Positions 44,529 to 56,934 of a DNA stretch of 64,000 bases are shown in pieces. Location of the stretch: the NCBI GenBank assembly GCA_963513935.1, contig OY740769.1, positions 73,363,712-73,427,711 of the forward strand. Direction: 5' to 3'. Within the stretch, counting starts at the first letter, position 1; every line of letters starts with the position of its first letter. The notes beneath the pieces are model-generated. The model had not been told where the DNA came from, did not search any database, and worked only from the letters and a program-made list of their open reading frames with translations. The stretch comes from Aphrophora alni (lineage: Eukaryota; Arthropoda; Insecta; Hemiptera; Aphrophoridae). The translations under genes were made by a program, and so were the position numbers.

Positions 44529-46650
44529 ACAGGGTGATTCACGAAGATATGCAGAAACTTCGGGAGCACATTCTACATGTAAAAGTAAAGAAAACAAGTT
44601 ATATAAACATAGGTCCGGAAATGCTTCGTTAGCGTTTTACGGCTAGCGAAAGATTTCCCCCAGAATTTTGTACCCTGGGTTAAATAAGGACCTCCTGGAA
44701 TTCTTGGAAGGTAAATTAAAAGGACAATTCAATTGTTTCTTATGGTTTTTGACCTGAAAATGGAATAAAACAGGTCCCAGAACTGTAAGTTTAGTAGTTT
44801 TTGAGAAAACCAGTGTAAAATTAAAAAAATGGAGTAAAAAAACACATTTTTGGGTCCAACCATTGCTGTAACAATGGAATAAAAAGAGATACTTTTAAAT
44901 GTTATTTTGTTAAAGTTTATTCCATTCTGTCAAGGTTTATTATTTGTTAATACTGAAATAGTTAGATGCTAAAATCGTTTGTGCAAATTTTCGTTTGAAT
45001 AATTTCCGAACTAGAATGGTTTCGTTTTTAACCTGTTTAACACTACTAGTCCAAAATACAGGTTAGCTGTGATTGCAGCTGTTGTGTAAGTATAAAAAGA
45101 CGGGTTTATAAGCGAAACGAGTTTGCCCTATACCAAAGCAGTAATAAAGGGATGACTGGCAGGGGTGTTCCTTAATCTGCTGCAAATAAAAAAATGTTCG
45201 ATTTTATTAAACTCTTCATCAACGCATATTAATAAAATGGACTCAGTTCACTATAACCTAAAAGTAAAATAATAGGCTAACTTTACATACAAAGTGTATT
45301 GTTGTTTAACTCTCACAACGACCAGTAAGTAAATGTGCATTTGTTATCTTGATTTATGTAATCAATAGCAATAAGCCTAACTGCACGGAGCGGAAAATGT
45401 GCCACGCAATGCTAGCAAATTACCTGCGTTGGGAATAGACCAATTACTGCAATTTTCCTCTTGCTGTGTTAACTAAGCCTATCCTATCATATTGTTTATA
45501 AAACTTTTGTGGTTGAATCAATTTGATGGTTCATCATGAAAATGTTGGATCATAAATCTTGATGTATTGACATACAATACAATGTAAAGTAATAGACATT
45601 GCACTAACTTTCTCACACATGCACCCAAACTACTAACTAGAAATAATATTCGTCGTCGGCTCCCTAAACAATATTTGTATACACTTATAAGGAAGGTAAA
45701 AAAGTAATTTATTTTTACCTAGTGTTTGACTGGGTTTAAAAAAAAATTATTGGAAATACGTTGGTAAAGAGAGATTACCGTTTTTATACTTAATAGATCT
45801 AAGTTGGCTTCGCTTGTTATAAACTCTACATAAGCGTCAATTTAAATCTAATTTTTAATTACGGCGGTCAAAGTTCAGTTCCGGTATTTTGCCAATTAAC
45901 TGTATAAGTATTTGAACTGTATAAACAAAACAGTCAAAGTTCAATACTGCGCTTCAATGTTAGCAATGTGCTATGGAGAACCTGAGTTTCTGAGTGATGT
46001 ATAGTTTTCAGATGAATATCATGTGCACCTTAATGGTTTCATAAACAATCAGACAACATGTTTTTTTAGGTTTGAACGTCCTGACAGTGTTGTAGAGAGG
46101 CCACAGCATAGTAAGCGTGTAACCATTTGGTGCGCTGTGTCAGGGAGAGGCATAATTGGTCCATACTTTGTTGAAGACAATAATCGAAATCCTCTTACTG
46201 TAAATCAGGACCGGTATAGGGTTATTCTTGATTGTTTTATAGGAGACCTCAGGAGTTTTTGTCCTGCTCGAAACCTGTCTTTTCGTTCACAATGGTTCCA
46301 GCAAGATGACGCAACCAAACTTTCCTTACCTAGCCTACTCCTCCGATCTTACATCACGTGACGCCTACGTCTGGGGAATGTTGAAGGAGAATATTTTCCG
46401 GGCAGACCCACCAGCTACTGTCGTACAACTGGAGGAAAAAATAACCATGTGTATAAGGAGTATGAAACAACCCCTCTTCACCAAAATGATGTAAAACCTT
46501 CAAAAACGGTACGAGTGTTGCCTGAAACTGAACTGAAGTCATATTGAACATGTTATTACCCGGGTCTAACAGATTTTGCTTCCTTTTACTTGTATATGTT
46601 GGTAAAATTATGTAAATAAAATCTTACAATTTCAGTACTGTTTATTTTGG
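44529..46650 (+). mobile_element. Probable extent of mariner-like element 3
   Basis: CAGGGTGATTCACGAAGATA at 44529, after a TA, is a typical Tc1/mariner-like terminus. The transposase relic lies 1.4 kb downstream in the same orientation. I could not find the matching right inverted end, so the right boundary is a guess placed just after the coding relic. The span 44560-45930 is non-coding and AT-rich. Confidence 0.4.
45930..46551 (+). pseudogene. Tc1/mariner transposase relic (element 3)
   Basis: Reads QYCASMLAMCYGEPEFLSDV, a stop, then FSDEYHVHLNGFINNQ with the first Asp at 46011. ERVTIWCAVS-type sequence follows (KRVTIWCAVSGRGIIGPYF), then QWFQQDDAT with the second Asp at about 46305. In the next frame SSDLTSRDAYVWGMLKENIF has the third Asp at about 46360. 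The second and third Asp are only about 18 codons apart instead of ~34, so an internal deletion of roughly 16 codons plus a frameshift removed the segment between them. The tail VVQLEEKITM and the C-terminal block to HIEHVI (about 46551) are recognisable. The N-terminal helix-turn-helix is not found. It is a different subfamily from the 33-38 kb pair. Confidence 0.85.
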
Positions 46651-46914
46651 CGCATACTGTTTTTTACTTTTAATTTACTGGTATATTTACTTAATATTTG
46701 AACAAAATAGGTATATCCGATTTATAGAAATTTGTTCTTTTATAACATTCTCCATGGACGATTTGTTTTGGTTTTTACCAATTAGTCGCGAATTAGTATA
46801 TTTTTGCAGAGGTCGTAACCAATTCCTTTTGTTCTTTGAAGCTATTTTCTATTAAAATAGTAAGAGCTGATTTTGAAAGTAATAATAATAAAAAAAAATT
46901 TATGGTAGCTACTT

Positions 46915-47165
46915 TCAGTTATCGAAAAAAATTGTGGGGAAAATGCTGGAGATATGACCAAATAACCACATTCTAAATTTGTTTAAACGGGTTCATTCTT
47001 TTGGGTTGCAAAGAACTGTACAGACGACAGACTTTATAGAGACATTAACACCATATTTTTGGGCTCAGACGAATTCAAAACGGATTTCCCCGAAATATTC
47101 ATCATAGATTTTTTGACATATAACTTACTCTATAGGCCTACTAAGTATATGTGATAAATTAAAAA
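46915..47165 (+). repeat. Dispersed repeat family E, copy 2
   Basis: Partner of 14195-14450: AGATATGACCAAATA, then GAACTGTACAGACGACAGAC, then TCAAAACGGAT, then TAAGTATATGTGATAAATT, in the same order. Contains a TAGGCCTA octamer at 47133. Confidence 0.55.
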
Positions 47166-48013
47166 GCTTAATATATCGGATTACTAAAGCTATATATGTC
47201 TTTAAGAGTTAGACGGGTTGCAATTGTATTCAACTACAGTTAAGGCGAAACATCAGTTTGTTCATCTATTTTCTATTGTTTTGAGCGGAAACAAACACAT
47301 CTTCAAAAAATGTATGGTCAACCCTACTGGAGTTATTGTTTATGGAGCATAAAGGAACATAAAATTGCCATCTTAGAAAAAAAACACGTAAATAATAGTG
47401 AACCAAAAGTCAACCACATCTCCCTTTAACCTTTTTTTATAAAAAAGTGTGTTTGAGTATTTAAAAATTCTGATGGGCAGGTTGGGTGTAATGAGCCCGG
47501 GAGTGGGGTTTGTAAATAAGCTAAAACAATTATTCTGAAATTGGAAATTAATTTGAAGGGGTTGCGTTAATTTTAGGTTTCCATCAATCATTATTTACCA
47601 TAATTTTGTTTCTTTTTTATTTAAAATGAAAATATGATTCCACTGGTGTTTAAATTTGTAAATTTTGAGCCTCCCCTGTTTTGGCGACGTGGAGGCTCAG
47701 GTACCAAATAAATCAGTATAATATTCCCTCATTCCAAAATAAATATGTAATGAACGAAAGAATGCTTTTATTCCAATGGGGAAATGTTTAAGGGTGGATT
47801 GCATACATTTTGGTTTGTTCATACATTGCTGACAGTTATCTTTGATTGGGAGCAATTAGGTTCTAACAAGGATAGGTTAATAGTGGGTGGAAGAACCACC
47901 CCCAACATAAATCAAGAAACATAGGCCTAACTAAATCTAAATTGTTTGTATCAAATTAATACATCCTCTGTATTGAAGACACTCATTCTTTAAGTTCATA
48001 CTAAAGTTATTTA
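47166..48013. other. Gene-free stretch with one perfect short hairpin
   Basis: No gene supported. GAGCCTCC (47667-47674) and GGAGGCTC (47691-47698) form an 8-bp perfect stem with a 16-base loop in an otherwise AT-rich setting. Confidence 0.45.
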
Positions 48014-49380
48014 TTAGGTTCTATAATTTTTGACATGTGTTACGTACCACAAAAGGTATTAAATTTTGTCATTTGTAACATGTGTTATATAACACAAAAG
48101 GTATTAGGTTTTGTTATTTTTGAAATGTGTTACGTACCACAAAAGGTATTAGGTTTTGTCATTATCGACATGTAATATGTACCACAAAAGTTATTAAGTT
48201 TTGTCATTTTTGACATGTGTTTTATACCACAAAAGGTATTAAGTTTTGTCATTTTTGACATGTGTTATGTACCACAAAAGGTATTAGGTTTTGTCATTAT
48301 CGACATGTGTTATGTAACACAAAAGGTATTAAATTTTGTCATTTTTGACACGTGTTATGTACCACAAATGGTATTAGGTTTTGTCATTATCGACATGTGT
48401 TATGTACCACAAAGTTATTAAGTTTTGTCATATTTTACATGTGTTTTATACCACATAAGGTATTAAGTTTTGTCATTTTTGACATGTGTTACGTACCACA
48501 AAAGGTATTAAGTTTTGTCATTTTTGACATGTGTTGCGTACTACAAAAGGTATTAGGTTTTGTCATTATCGACATGTGTCATGTGCCACAAAAGTTATTA
48601 AGTTTTGTCATTTTTGACATGTGTTATGTACCACAAAAGGTATTAAATTTTGTCATTTTTGACACGTGTTATGTACCACAAATGGTATTAGGTTTTGTCA
48701 TTATCGACATGTGTTATGTACCACAAAAGTTATTAAGTTTTGTCATTTTTGACATGTGTTACGTACCACAAAAGTTATTAAGTTTTGTCATTTTTGACAT
48801 GTGTTACGTACTACAAAAGGTATTAGGTTTTGTCATTATTGACATGTGTTATGTACCACAAAAGTTATTAAGTTTTGTCATTTTTGACATGTGTTACTGT
48901 CATTATCGACATGTGTTACGTACCACAAAAGGTATTAAGTTTTGTCATTTTTGACATGTGTTACGTACCACAAAAGGTATTAGGTTTGTCATAATTGACA
49001 AGAGTTGTGTACCACAAAAAGTATTAGGTTTTGTTTTTTTTGACATGTGTTACGTACCACATATGGTATTAAGTTTTGTCATTTTTGACATGTGTTATGT
49101 ACCACAAAAGCTATTAGGTTTTGTTATTTTTATATGTGTTATGTACCACAAAAGGTATTAGGTTTTGTTATTTTTGACATGTGTTATGTACCACAAAAGT
49201 TATTAGGTTTTGTTATTTTTATATGTGTTATGTACCACAAAAGTTAATAGGTTTTGTTATTTTTGACATGTGTTATGTACCACAAAAGCTATTAGGTTTT
49301 GTTATTTTTATATGTGTTATGTACCACAAAAGTTATTAGGTTTTGTTATTTTTGACATGTGTTATGTACCACAAAAGGTA
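48014..49380. repeat. 45-bp minisatellite, about 30 units
   Basis: Unit TTTTGTCATTTTTGACATGT followed by GTTATGTACCACAAAAGGTA and TTAAG. Units differ by local variants (GACATG/CACGTG/ATATG, ATTATCGACATG, AAAGGTATT/AAAGTTATT). After about 49110 a shorter 43-44-bp form (TTTTTATATGTG) alternates with the full unit, giving a dimer. One truncated junction unit lies at about 48890-48905. Open frames of up to 200 codons come from the multiple-of-three unit. It abuts the 74-bp array. Confidence 0.95.
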
Positions 49381-49385
49381 TTTTT

Positions 49386-51835
49386 GTTGTTAATTTCTTT
49401 AAAGTGTAATATGACGTAATATTTTAGGATTTACATTAATTCTCCAGACTTTGGCCTAAGTTGTTAATTTCTATAATATGTAATATGACGTAATATTTTA
49501 GGATTTACATTAATTCTCCAGACTTTGGCCTAAGTTGTTAATTTCTATAATATGTAATATGACGTAATATTTTAGGATTTACATTAATTCTCCAGACTTT
49601 GGCCTAAGTTGTTAATTTCTATAATATGTAATATGACGTAATATTTTAGGATTTACATTAATTCTCCAGACTTTGGCCTAAGTTGTTAATTTCTATAATA
49701 TGTAATATGACGTAATATTGTAGGATTTACATTAATTCTCCAGACTTTGGCCTAAGTTGTTAATTTCTATAATATGTAATATGACGTAATATTTTAGGAT
49801 TTACATTAATTCTCCAGACTTTGGCCTAAGTTGTTAATTTCTATAATATGTAATATGACGTAATATTTTAGGATTTACATTAATTCTCCAGACTTTGGCC
49901 TAAGTTGTTAATTTCTATAATATGTAATATGACGTAATATTTTAGGATTTACATTAATTCTCCAGACTTTGGCCTAAGTTGTTAATTTCTATAATATGTA
50001 ATATGACGTAATATTTTAGGATTTACATTAATTCTCCAGACTTTGGCCTAAGTTGTTAATTTCTATAATATGTAATATGACGTAATATTTTAGGATTTAC
50101 ATTAATTCTCCAGACTTTGGCCTAAGTTGTTAATTTCTATAATATGTAATATGACGTAATATTTTAGGATTTACATTAATTCTCCAGACTTTGGCCTAAG
50201 TTGTTAATTTCTATAATATGTAATATGACGTAATATTTTAGGATTTACATTAATTCTCCAGACTTTGGCCTAAGTTGTTAATTTCTATAATATGTAATAT
50301 GACGTAATATTGTAGGATTTACATTAATTCTCCAGACTTTGGCCTAAGTTGTTAATTTCTATAATATGTAATATGACGTAATATTTTAGGATTTACATTA
50401 ATTCTCCAGACTTTGGCCTAAGTTGTTAATTTCTATAATATGTAATATGACGTAATATTTTAGGATTTACATTAATTCTCCAGACTTTGGCCTAAGTTGT
50501 TAATTTCTATAATATGTAATATGACGTAATATTTTAGGATTTACATTAATTCTCCAGACTTTGGCCTAAGTTGTTAATTTCTATAATATGTAATATGACG
50601 TAATATTGTAGGATTTACATTAATTCTCCAGACTTTGGCCTAAGTTGTTAATTTCTATAATATGTAATATGACGTAATATTTTAGGATTTACATTAATTC
50701 TCCAGACTTTGGCCTAAGTTGTTAATTTCTATAATATGTAATATGACGTAATATTTTAGGATTTACATTAATTCTCCAGACTTTGGCCTAAGTTGTTAAT
50801 TTCTATAATATGTAATATGACGTAATATTTTAGGATTTACATTAATTCTCCAGACTTTGGCCTAAGTTGTTAATTTCTATAATATGTAATATGACGTAAT
50901 ATTGTAGGATTTACATTAATTCTCCAGACTTTGGCCTAAGTTGTTAATTTCTATAATATGTAATATGACGTAATATTTTAGGATTTACATTAATTCTCCA
51001 GACTTTGGCCTAAGTTGTTAATTTCTATAATATGTAATATGACGTAATATTTTAGGATTTACATTAATTCTCCAGACTTTGGCCTAAGTTGTTAATTTCT
51101 ATAATATGTAATATGACGTAATATTGTAGGATTTACATTAATTCTCCAGACTTTGGCCTAAGTTGTTAATTTCTATAATATGTAATATGACGTAATATTT
51201 TAGGATTTACATTAATTCTCCAGACTTTGGCCTAAGTTGTTAATTTCTATAATATGTAATATGACGTAATATTTTAGGATTTACATTAATTCTCCAGACT
51301 TTGGCCTAAGTTGTTAATTTCTATAATATGTAATATGACGTAATATTTTAGGATTTACATTAATTCTCCAGACTTTGGCCTAAGTTGTTAATTTCTATAA
51401 TATGTAATATGACGTAATATTGTAGGATTTACATTAATTCTCCAGACTTTGGCCTAAGTTGTTAATTTCTATAATATGTAATATGACGTAATATTTTAGG
51501 ATTTACATTAATTCTCCAGACTTTGGCCTAAGTTGTTAATTTCTATAATATGTAATATGACGTAATATTGTAGGATTTACATTAATTCTCCAGACTTTGG
51601 CCTAAGTTGTTAATTTCTTTAAAGTGTAATATGACGTAATATTTTAGGATTTACATTCATTCTCCAGACTTTGGCCTAAGTTGTTAATTTCTATAAAATG
51701 TAATATGACGTAATATTTTAGGATTTACATTCATTCTCCAGACTTTGGTCTAAGTTTTTAATTTGTATAATGTGTAATATGATTTGGTACTTTAGGATTT
51801 ATTTTCATTCTAAAATAAGTTAAAGACTTAGAGCT
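49386..51835. repeat. 74-bp satellite, 32 monomers plus a decayed edge
   Basis: TTGGCCTAAG recurs every 74 bp from 49451 to 51671 (31 occurrences, no indel), then TTGGTCTAAG at 51745, then a decayed monomer to about 51835. Each full monomer holds ATGACGTAATATT, a CRE/C-EBP-like site, and TCTCCAGACTTTGGCC. A T-to-G variant (ATATTGTAGG) lies at 49720, 50312, 50608, 50904, 51126, 51422 and 51570. The spacings are multiples of 74, with 296 bp (four monomers) the most frequent. The first monomer and the 31st share TTCTTTAAAGTG in place of TTCTATAATATG. No ORF runs through. Confidence 0.97.
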
Positions 51836-54800
51836 AAGTGTTAATTTTATTTACTTGGTTGTATATTTAAAATGATTATAGAGTATAACTTTATCATCAG
51901 GATATGTAACAATCGTTGTTTGGAATCAGTAGTATAGATACGGGTGATAATGTGGAATTATAAATATTAAAAGACTGAAATCATGTTATCTGTCTGTCCG
52001 TCCGTCGGTCAGTATACGAGTATATCTGTGTTATATTTGTTGTATTTACCTAAGAATTGAAGGTTAGATTGATTATGATTTTTCAAAAATTACCGACAAT
52101 CATCTGAAGATCACGTGGTCCGAATAAAAAAAAAATACTGTAATTTGAATTGATGAATTAATTTAATTTTTACTTGGTAAAAATAGCTCGAGGGCTTGCA
52201 TGTGGAAATAGTGGTTGGCCCTCAAACTTAAGGAATGTTTCTATTTATGGCCCGAATTTAATGCAACTCTTTATATTAATGTATTTCTGAACGTCCGATT
52301 TGAATTTGATGTCGGATAACACATAACTCTTCCTAAAAAAATGAACTAATATTTTAACCCACAATTAAATAAAAATAGTCACTATTTTAATTTAACTTAA
52401 CGTAGGCTAATTTTTAAACGGGCTGGATCAAATTTGGCGACACTTTTAACATACGGCTTCCCGGTAAATAATATACGTAAAATATACCCGATTTTTGTAC
52501 AAGTTTTAAAGAACGGTTTTAATGAAACCTATGTTTCTTTTAAGATGGTATTTCAGATGACACAATTTTTACGTATCGAGCTTAGCATACACAAAAATTC
52601 TTAAATAACACAAACATTGTCGTGAAACTTATAAACTAATATCCATATTTTTTTTAAAGATTTAAGTTCAAAATAAAAATATTTCAATTTTCTTAAGGCA
52701 CTGACTGAGATAGAATTTAACATTTAATTGCTTTGCTTAAAAAAGTGATTGGAAAGTCATTTAGACCACATCAACTATTTTTGGGTTAGCGTAATGTAGG
52801 AAATGTATCTCGGTGATATCTCCCAGAGTTGCTGTTATCGACTAAACCTCCGCTCTATTGAAGGTTAATGTCCCGGTACTACATTACTGTGTTAACCAAT
52901 TTATCATTAAGTAAACATGGGTCGGGAAAAGTAAATGACACAATCGTTCTTTAGTTGAGGTAAAATTATGTAATTATATATTGCTGTCACTTATATTTTA
53001 CAATTATAGTAAGAAAGGTTTTTGATGTTTTATTGGCCTACAATCTTATTTTTTTTATTTCAATGTTCTCATATCGTCGAATGTGTAGTTGTTTATAAAA
53101 AAATGAAATAAGAGTAATCCTTCAAAAATATTATAACAAAATCACAGCATAATTGAACATAAAGTGTTGTTGTGTTTGAAACATTAAAGAATTTTTCAAA
53201 AGCAATAGGATTTTATTATTCAGTTACTTATCCATATATTGGTCCTCCATCAAAAATCAAATTAATAAAAGGAAGATTTCGCTGTAAAAGAAGTAAAAAA
53301 AAAAAAAAATTTTTTTAATTTCAGCTTGCCTTCATATCCGAAAAAAAGATAAAATTTTCCTTGTTCCTTTATTGTGGTTTTCAAGTTAACCAAATCGTTA
53401 AGGGAAGTACTGTATAATAGTTTACCACAATATCCTGTGTAAACAGTTGTAAGGAAACAAAAATCTACTTCTAAGAGAGTCACATCTATTAGTTTGGTGA
53501 CATATCCCGATTTATCTTAATGTGTTGAATATTACTTTATATACAATGTTGTTAAAATCTTTAACATAAGGGACACTCACCAGATGAGACTTATACCTTC
53601 ACCCCTCGCTACAATTTGAAATTGTTTTCTCCGTCTAGAAATTCCCCTCTAAATATGCTTTGAAAATTATATTTTAAAACCACTTACAGTTTTACCTCAG
53701 TATTTAATCTGCATGTTTGATCAAATTATAATCAAATTAGAATAGTCATAACTGGGAAGGAAAGGAATCAACTTACTAGAAAATTTGATTCGTAAAAAAT
53801 TTTAATTCAGGATGGTTAAATATGAAAGAAGTTGGGTACTAAAATAATATGACATGAGATTTCTGATTACATTTTGATTTAATGGAATGACAAAAATAAT
53901 TTATAAAAATTTCATATTATTAAATATATTACCAAATTGTCATTTATTTTATACACACAAAAATATTGTAAACATACAATTTTTTTTTTGCAATTCTGTT
54001 CATTTTGCAAACAAACATAATATTTTAAAAAGATTTATTCAACTTTTCTTGTTCAATGAAATCTTTAGTATGTTTACTCCTCTATTAATAAATACGGTAG
54101 AAACAGAGACCCTGATCAATAATTTTCTAGTCACTGGAGAAATCCTCGAAATAAGGGACTGTCTCTTAAAATCCGGGGCGTCTACCAAGTCTGGTTATGA
54201 AGTATTTTATTGTTCCAGAAATATATTCTGCTGTTTTTAAGCTCACTCTCCAAAGTGTTATGAAGTAATGAACTGGTAGAACGTTAGATTCAACGTGTTT
54301 GTGAATTCCTCCTTTGTCGCCTGATCAATAAGTTTGTAAAACGAAAAAAGACGCCTGGCGGAAGAATGGGCTCTCTACAAACACGTAGCTTTCACTCACA
54401 AAAACACAGTGGCTTTAGCGGCCGCCGTGATTCAGCTACTGGATTCACCATATTGCAAATCTATTTTTTTACTGTGCAAGTTAAAGACAAATTTTTGTTT
54501 GATTCAGCGCAAAATTTTAAGAAAAATTATACCAAACAACAACCAATTTTAAGCAATAGCTGTCCTTTTCTTGTCTTCTAAAGAAGAAGATGATTGCACT
54601 GCTATCGTCAATCTCATTAGTTAAACTGTATAAATAAAACGATTTGTAAATGAAGCCAAAAAATGTATTCACAAAATTCTTTTATTAAGATTTATTCGTA
54701 CAACTTGGTTTTACAATGTTCTTGATCTCTGGTAATAATATATTGTTTGATATGCTCGGCTAACTACCACAATTTTGATTGTGGATTTAATTGAATAACT

Positions 54801-55110
54801 AACACAAATTTTTAAATATAATCGTACAAAAAGGTTAACAAAGTTATTTACAACAGCTATTCTAAAACTAGATGGGTGATTAAGGGGTGAAAGGATGTGG
54901 TGATTAGTGGTTGATTTTACACTGTTGATATGGATTTTGAAGGGATATAAATATATTTTAGTCTTTACAAAATCGTGACTGTGTACAGGTAGATAGTTCT
55001 TAACAATTTTCACCCACCAAGTTTCCGACAATGATGTTATAGTTACCAATTATTTCGTGTGTATTTCTGTAGATGAAGCTATCCAATAACTTTAGACCAG
55101 ATTTTATTGT
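51836..55110. other. Gene-free stretch
   Basis: No gene supported. TCTGTCTGTCCGTCCGTCGG at about 51990, shortly after the array, resembles the leader of family B repeats. Short frames (53262-53483, 53887-54240, 54366-54581) are A/T-driven with no domain. Confidence 0.45.
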
Positions 55111-55120
55111 CCAATTTGAT

Positions 55121-55279
55121 TTATATATCACTGTTGTAAGGAAACTTTTTTAAATCCTCCCAAATAAAATCTTGTTGCTCCTCCTCCTCCCGGTACACCA
55201 GTGCCCTCTCTAATCTCCCACAGTCTTCTTCTTTCTCCTCTAGTTTTGTTTCATTTCTCCTTCTTAGCTTTTTTTTTAG
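55121..55279 (-). other. Short acidic coding-like frame, unidentified
   Basis: After an in-frame stop (55282-55280) the minus strand stays open for 52 codons and ends at TAA (55123-55121). It reads LKKKLRRRNETKLEEKEEDC, then GRLERALVYREEEEQQDFIW, then EDLKKFPYNSDI. Charged, Glu-rich sequence of this sort is unusual for AT-rich noise and resembles the tail of a LINE polyprotein or a terminal exon. There is no ATG at its start and no clear splice acceptor upstream (the sequence is A-rich on that strand), and no domain is recognised. Confidence 0.25.
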
Positions 55280-55282
55280 TTA

Positions 55283-56619
55283 ACTTCTTTGTTTTATTTT
55301 AAATTTCTTCTTTTATAATTTAATGGTTACAATTTGATTTGAATGTTTTTTTGACTAATATTAATGGTGATATGTTAATGGAAATGCGTTATGTGTGCGT
55401 TTGGGTGATCATGACTCGTTTTGGTGGCGATCGGGGTCTTGCGATTTATGATATGTTACCCTGAGATGATGGTTTATTTATAACTTGAATTATCGTATCA
55501 TTATAACTGTTGTATTAGTAACTGTAGAAAGACTTCCTCTGAAGTAATTGTGGTAAGTGAAAAATCACAATTATAGTTTGAAAATACTGTATAAGTACTT
55601 TTACTTATTCAAAAAGTATTATTTTCACACAGAATGAAAATCTCTCGTATTATTTCTCTTAGCAATACTTTCTCTAAAGTGTACTATCACCCTGTAAAAT
55701 TTACATACCACATATTTTATTTTTGTCTTAAAAGTAGGCCTATTTCTTTTATTATTGCCAAGTAACACTGTCAAGATTAACTGAACTTATGCTGTTATAT
55801 AAGCGGTTACAAATTTATATGTGGTTTCCTATTTAATATTGCATGGCGGTATGAAATTTAATTAAATTGTTAGTACCACTTATTTTTTAATTGATTAGGT
55901 CAATTAGGTAAAGTTTATAAAATGTTGCCATTTATGGCTTGATTTGTTTGCAGTTTAATGGCTTACGTTTATTTGTAATCAATTGATATCTGTACATTGT
56001 TTTTCTAAATCATATTTTGTATTTTTATATTCTTTTAATATGTCATAATGCTAATAGGTCATAATGTTGTTTTTTTACTGATACTATATCGACTGAATCG
56101 CTATTTCGTACGAGTTTCAATACAAAAAGGAAGCAGGGTATAGTTTTTAAACTTAGCTTTTTCGCAATTTTTGTACATAATTATGTTTTTTACGTAGTAT
56201 ATATTTGAAGTTAGGACATGTTAAATAACATTTTCGTCGTTTATGCAATTAAACAATACGGTTTTTATCAATCAAATGACAAATATATTTCAACATTCTT
56301 TCTTTTATTCACATTATTTCTCCCTTATATTTTAACAATAGTTTGTTTAAATTCGTTTCCAATAAAATGTTATGAACATTCACATTCAGTAGGTATTACT
56401 TAACAATTAAGAAGCCTTAAAAGAAGTTGTCTTTGTTTCAAAAGAGTTTACAGTGGATGAGTCACTAATTAGGCAGTGTGTCTGGGACAGGACATCTGTG
56501 AGTGTGCGTGTGTGAGAGAGTGTATTGCCAGGTAGCACTTGTTTTCTTTCTTTTTACAAACTATAACTGTTTATGTCTTCTTTTTATGATGCTATTGAAA
56601 AGAAAAGGTGTTGTCCTGA
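55283..56619. other. Gene-free stretch
   Basis: AT-rich, no supported gene. Confidence 0.45.
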
Positions 56620-56900
56620 CCTTAATACGGACGAAGGCTTCTCCTCTGGGGCTCAACTATAGTATGTACGGGTGTGACAATCCTGAGGTACCCTAGTTGA
56701 ATCTACACATTTTTTATCGAGTTAGAACTCTCTTATCTATCGTATCAGGTCTCTTTTAACCAACTCTTGTTCTCCATCGATCTTGGCGCTAAAGTATTCG
56801 TGAACTAGAGGGTCACTATTTTATGATTTTTATTTTTTATTTTTTTAGACGATAATGACTGTACAGTTTTTCGCCTTTAAATAACGAGAAAAAACTGACG
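56620..56900 (+). repeat. Dispersed repeat family F, copy 2
   Basis: Blocks CTATAGTATGTACGGGTGTG, then CCTAGTTGAATCTACACATT, then CAGGTCTCTTTTAACCAACT, then TTGTTCTCCATCGATC, then a T-rich run, and finally TTCGCCTTTAAATAACGAGA correspond in order to copies at 16530 and 62765. The hairpin element at 56943 begins shortly after. Confidence 0.65.
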
Positions 56901-56934
56901 AGGGTTTAAAGAGGCTCATCGAAGAGCAAATTCT

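Noticed and set aside
48215..49161. Frames of 67-200 codons in the 48-49 kb array
   Set aside because: Array artefact. The frame changes at each shorter unit.
49386..51835. CRISPR-like array
   Set aside because: The repeats are directly contiguous with no unique spacers, the unit is 74 bp, and the context is eukaryotic.
53887..54240. 117-codon frame
   Set aside because: Ile/Asn/Phe-rich translation typical of AT-rich noise, with no domain.
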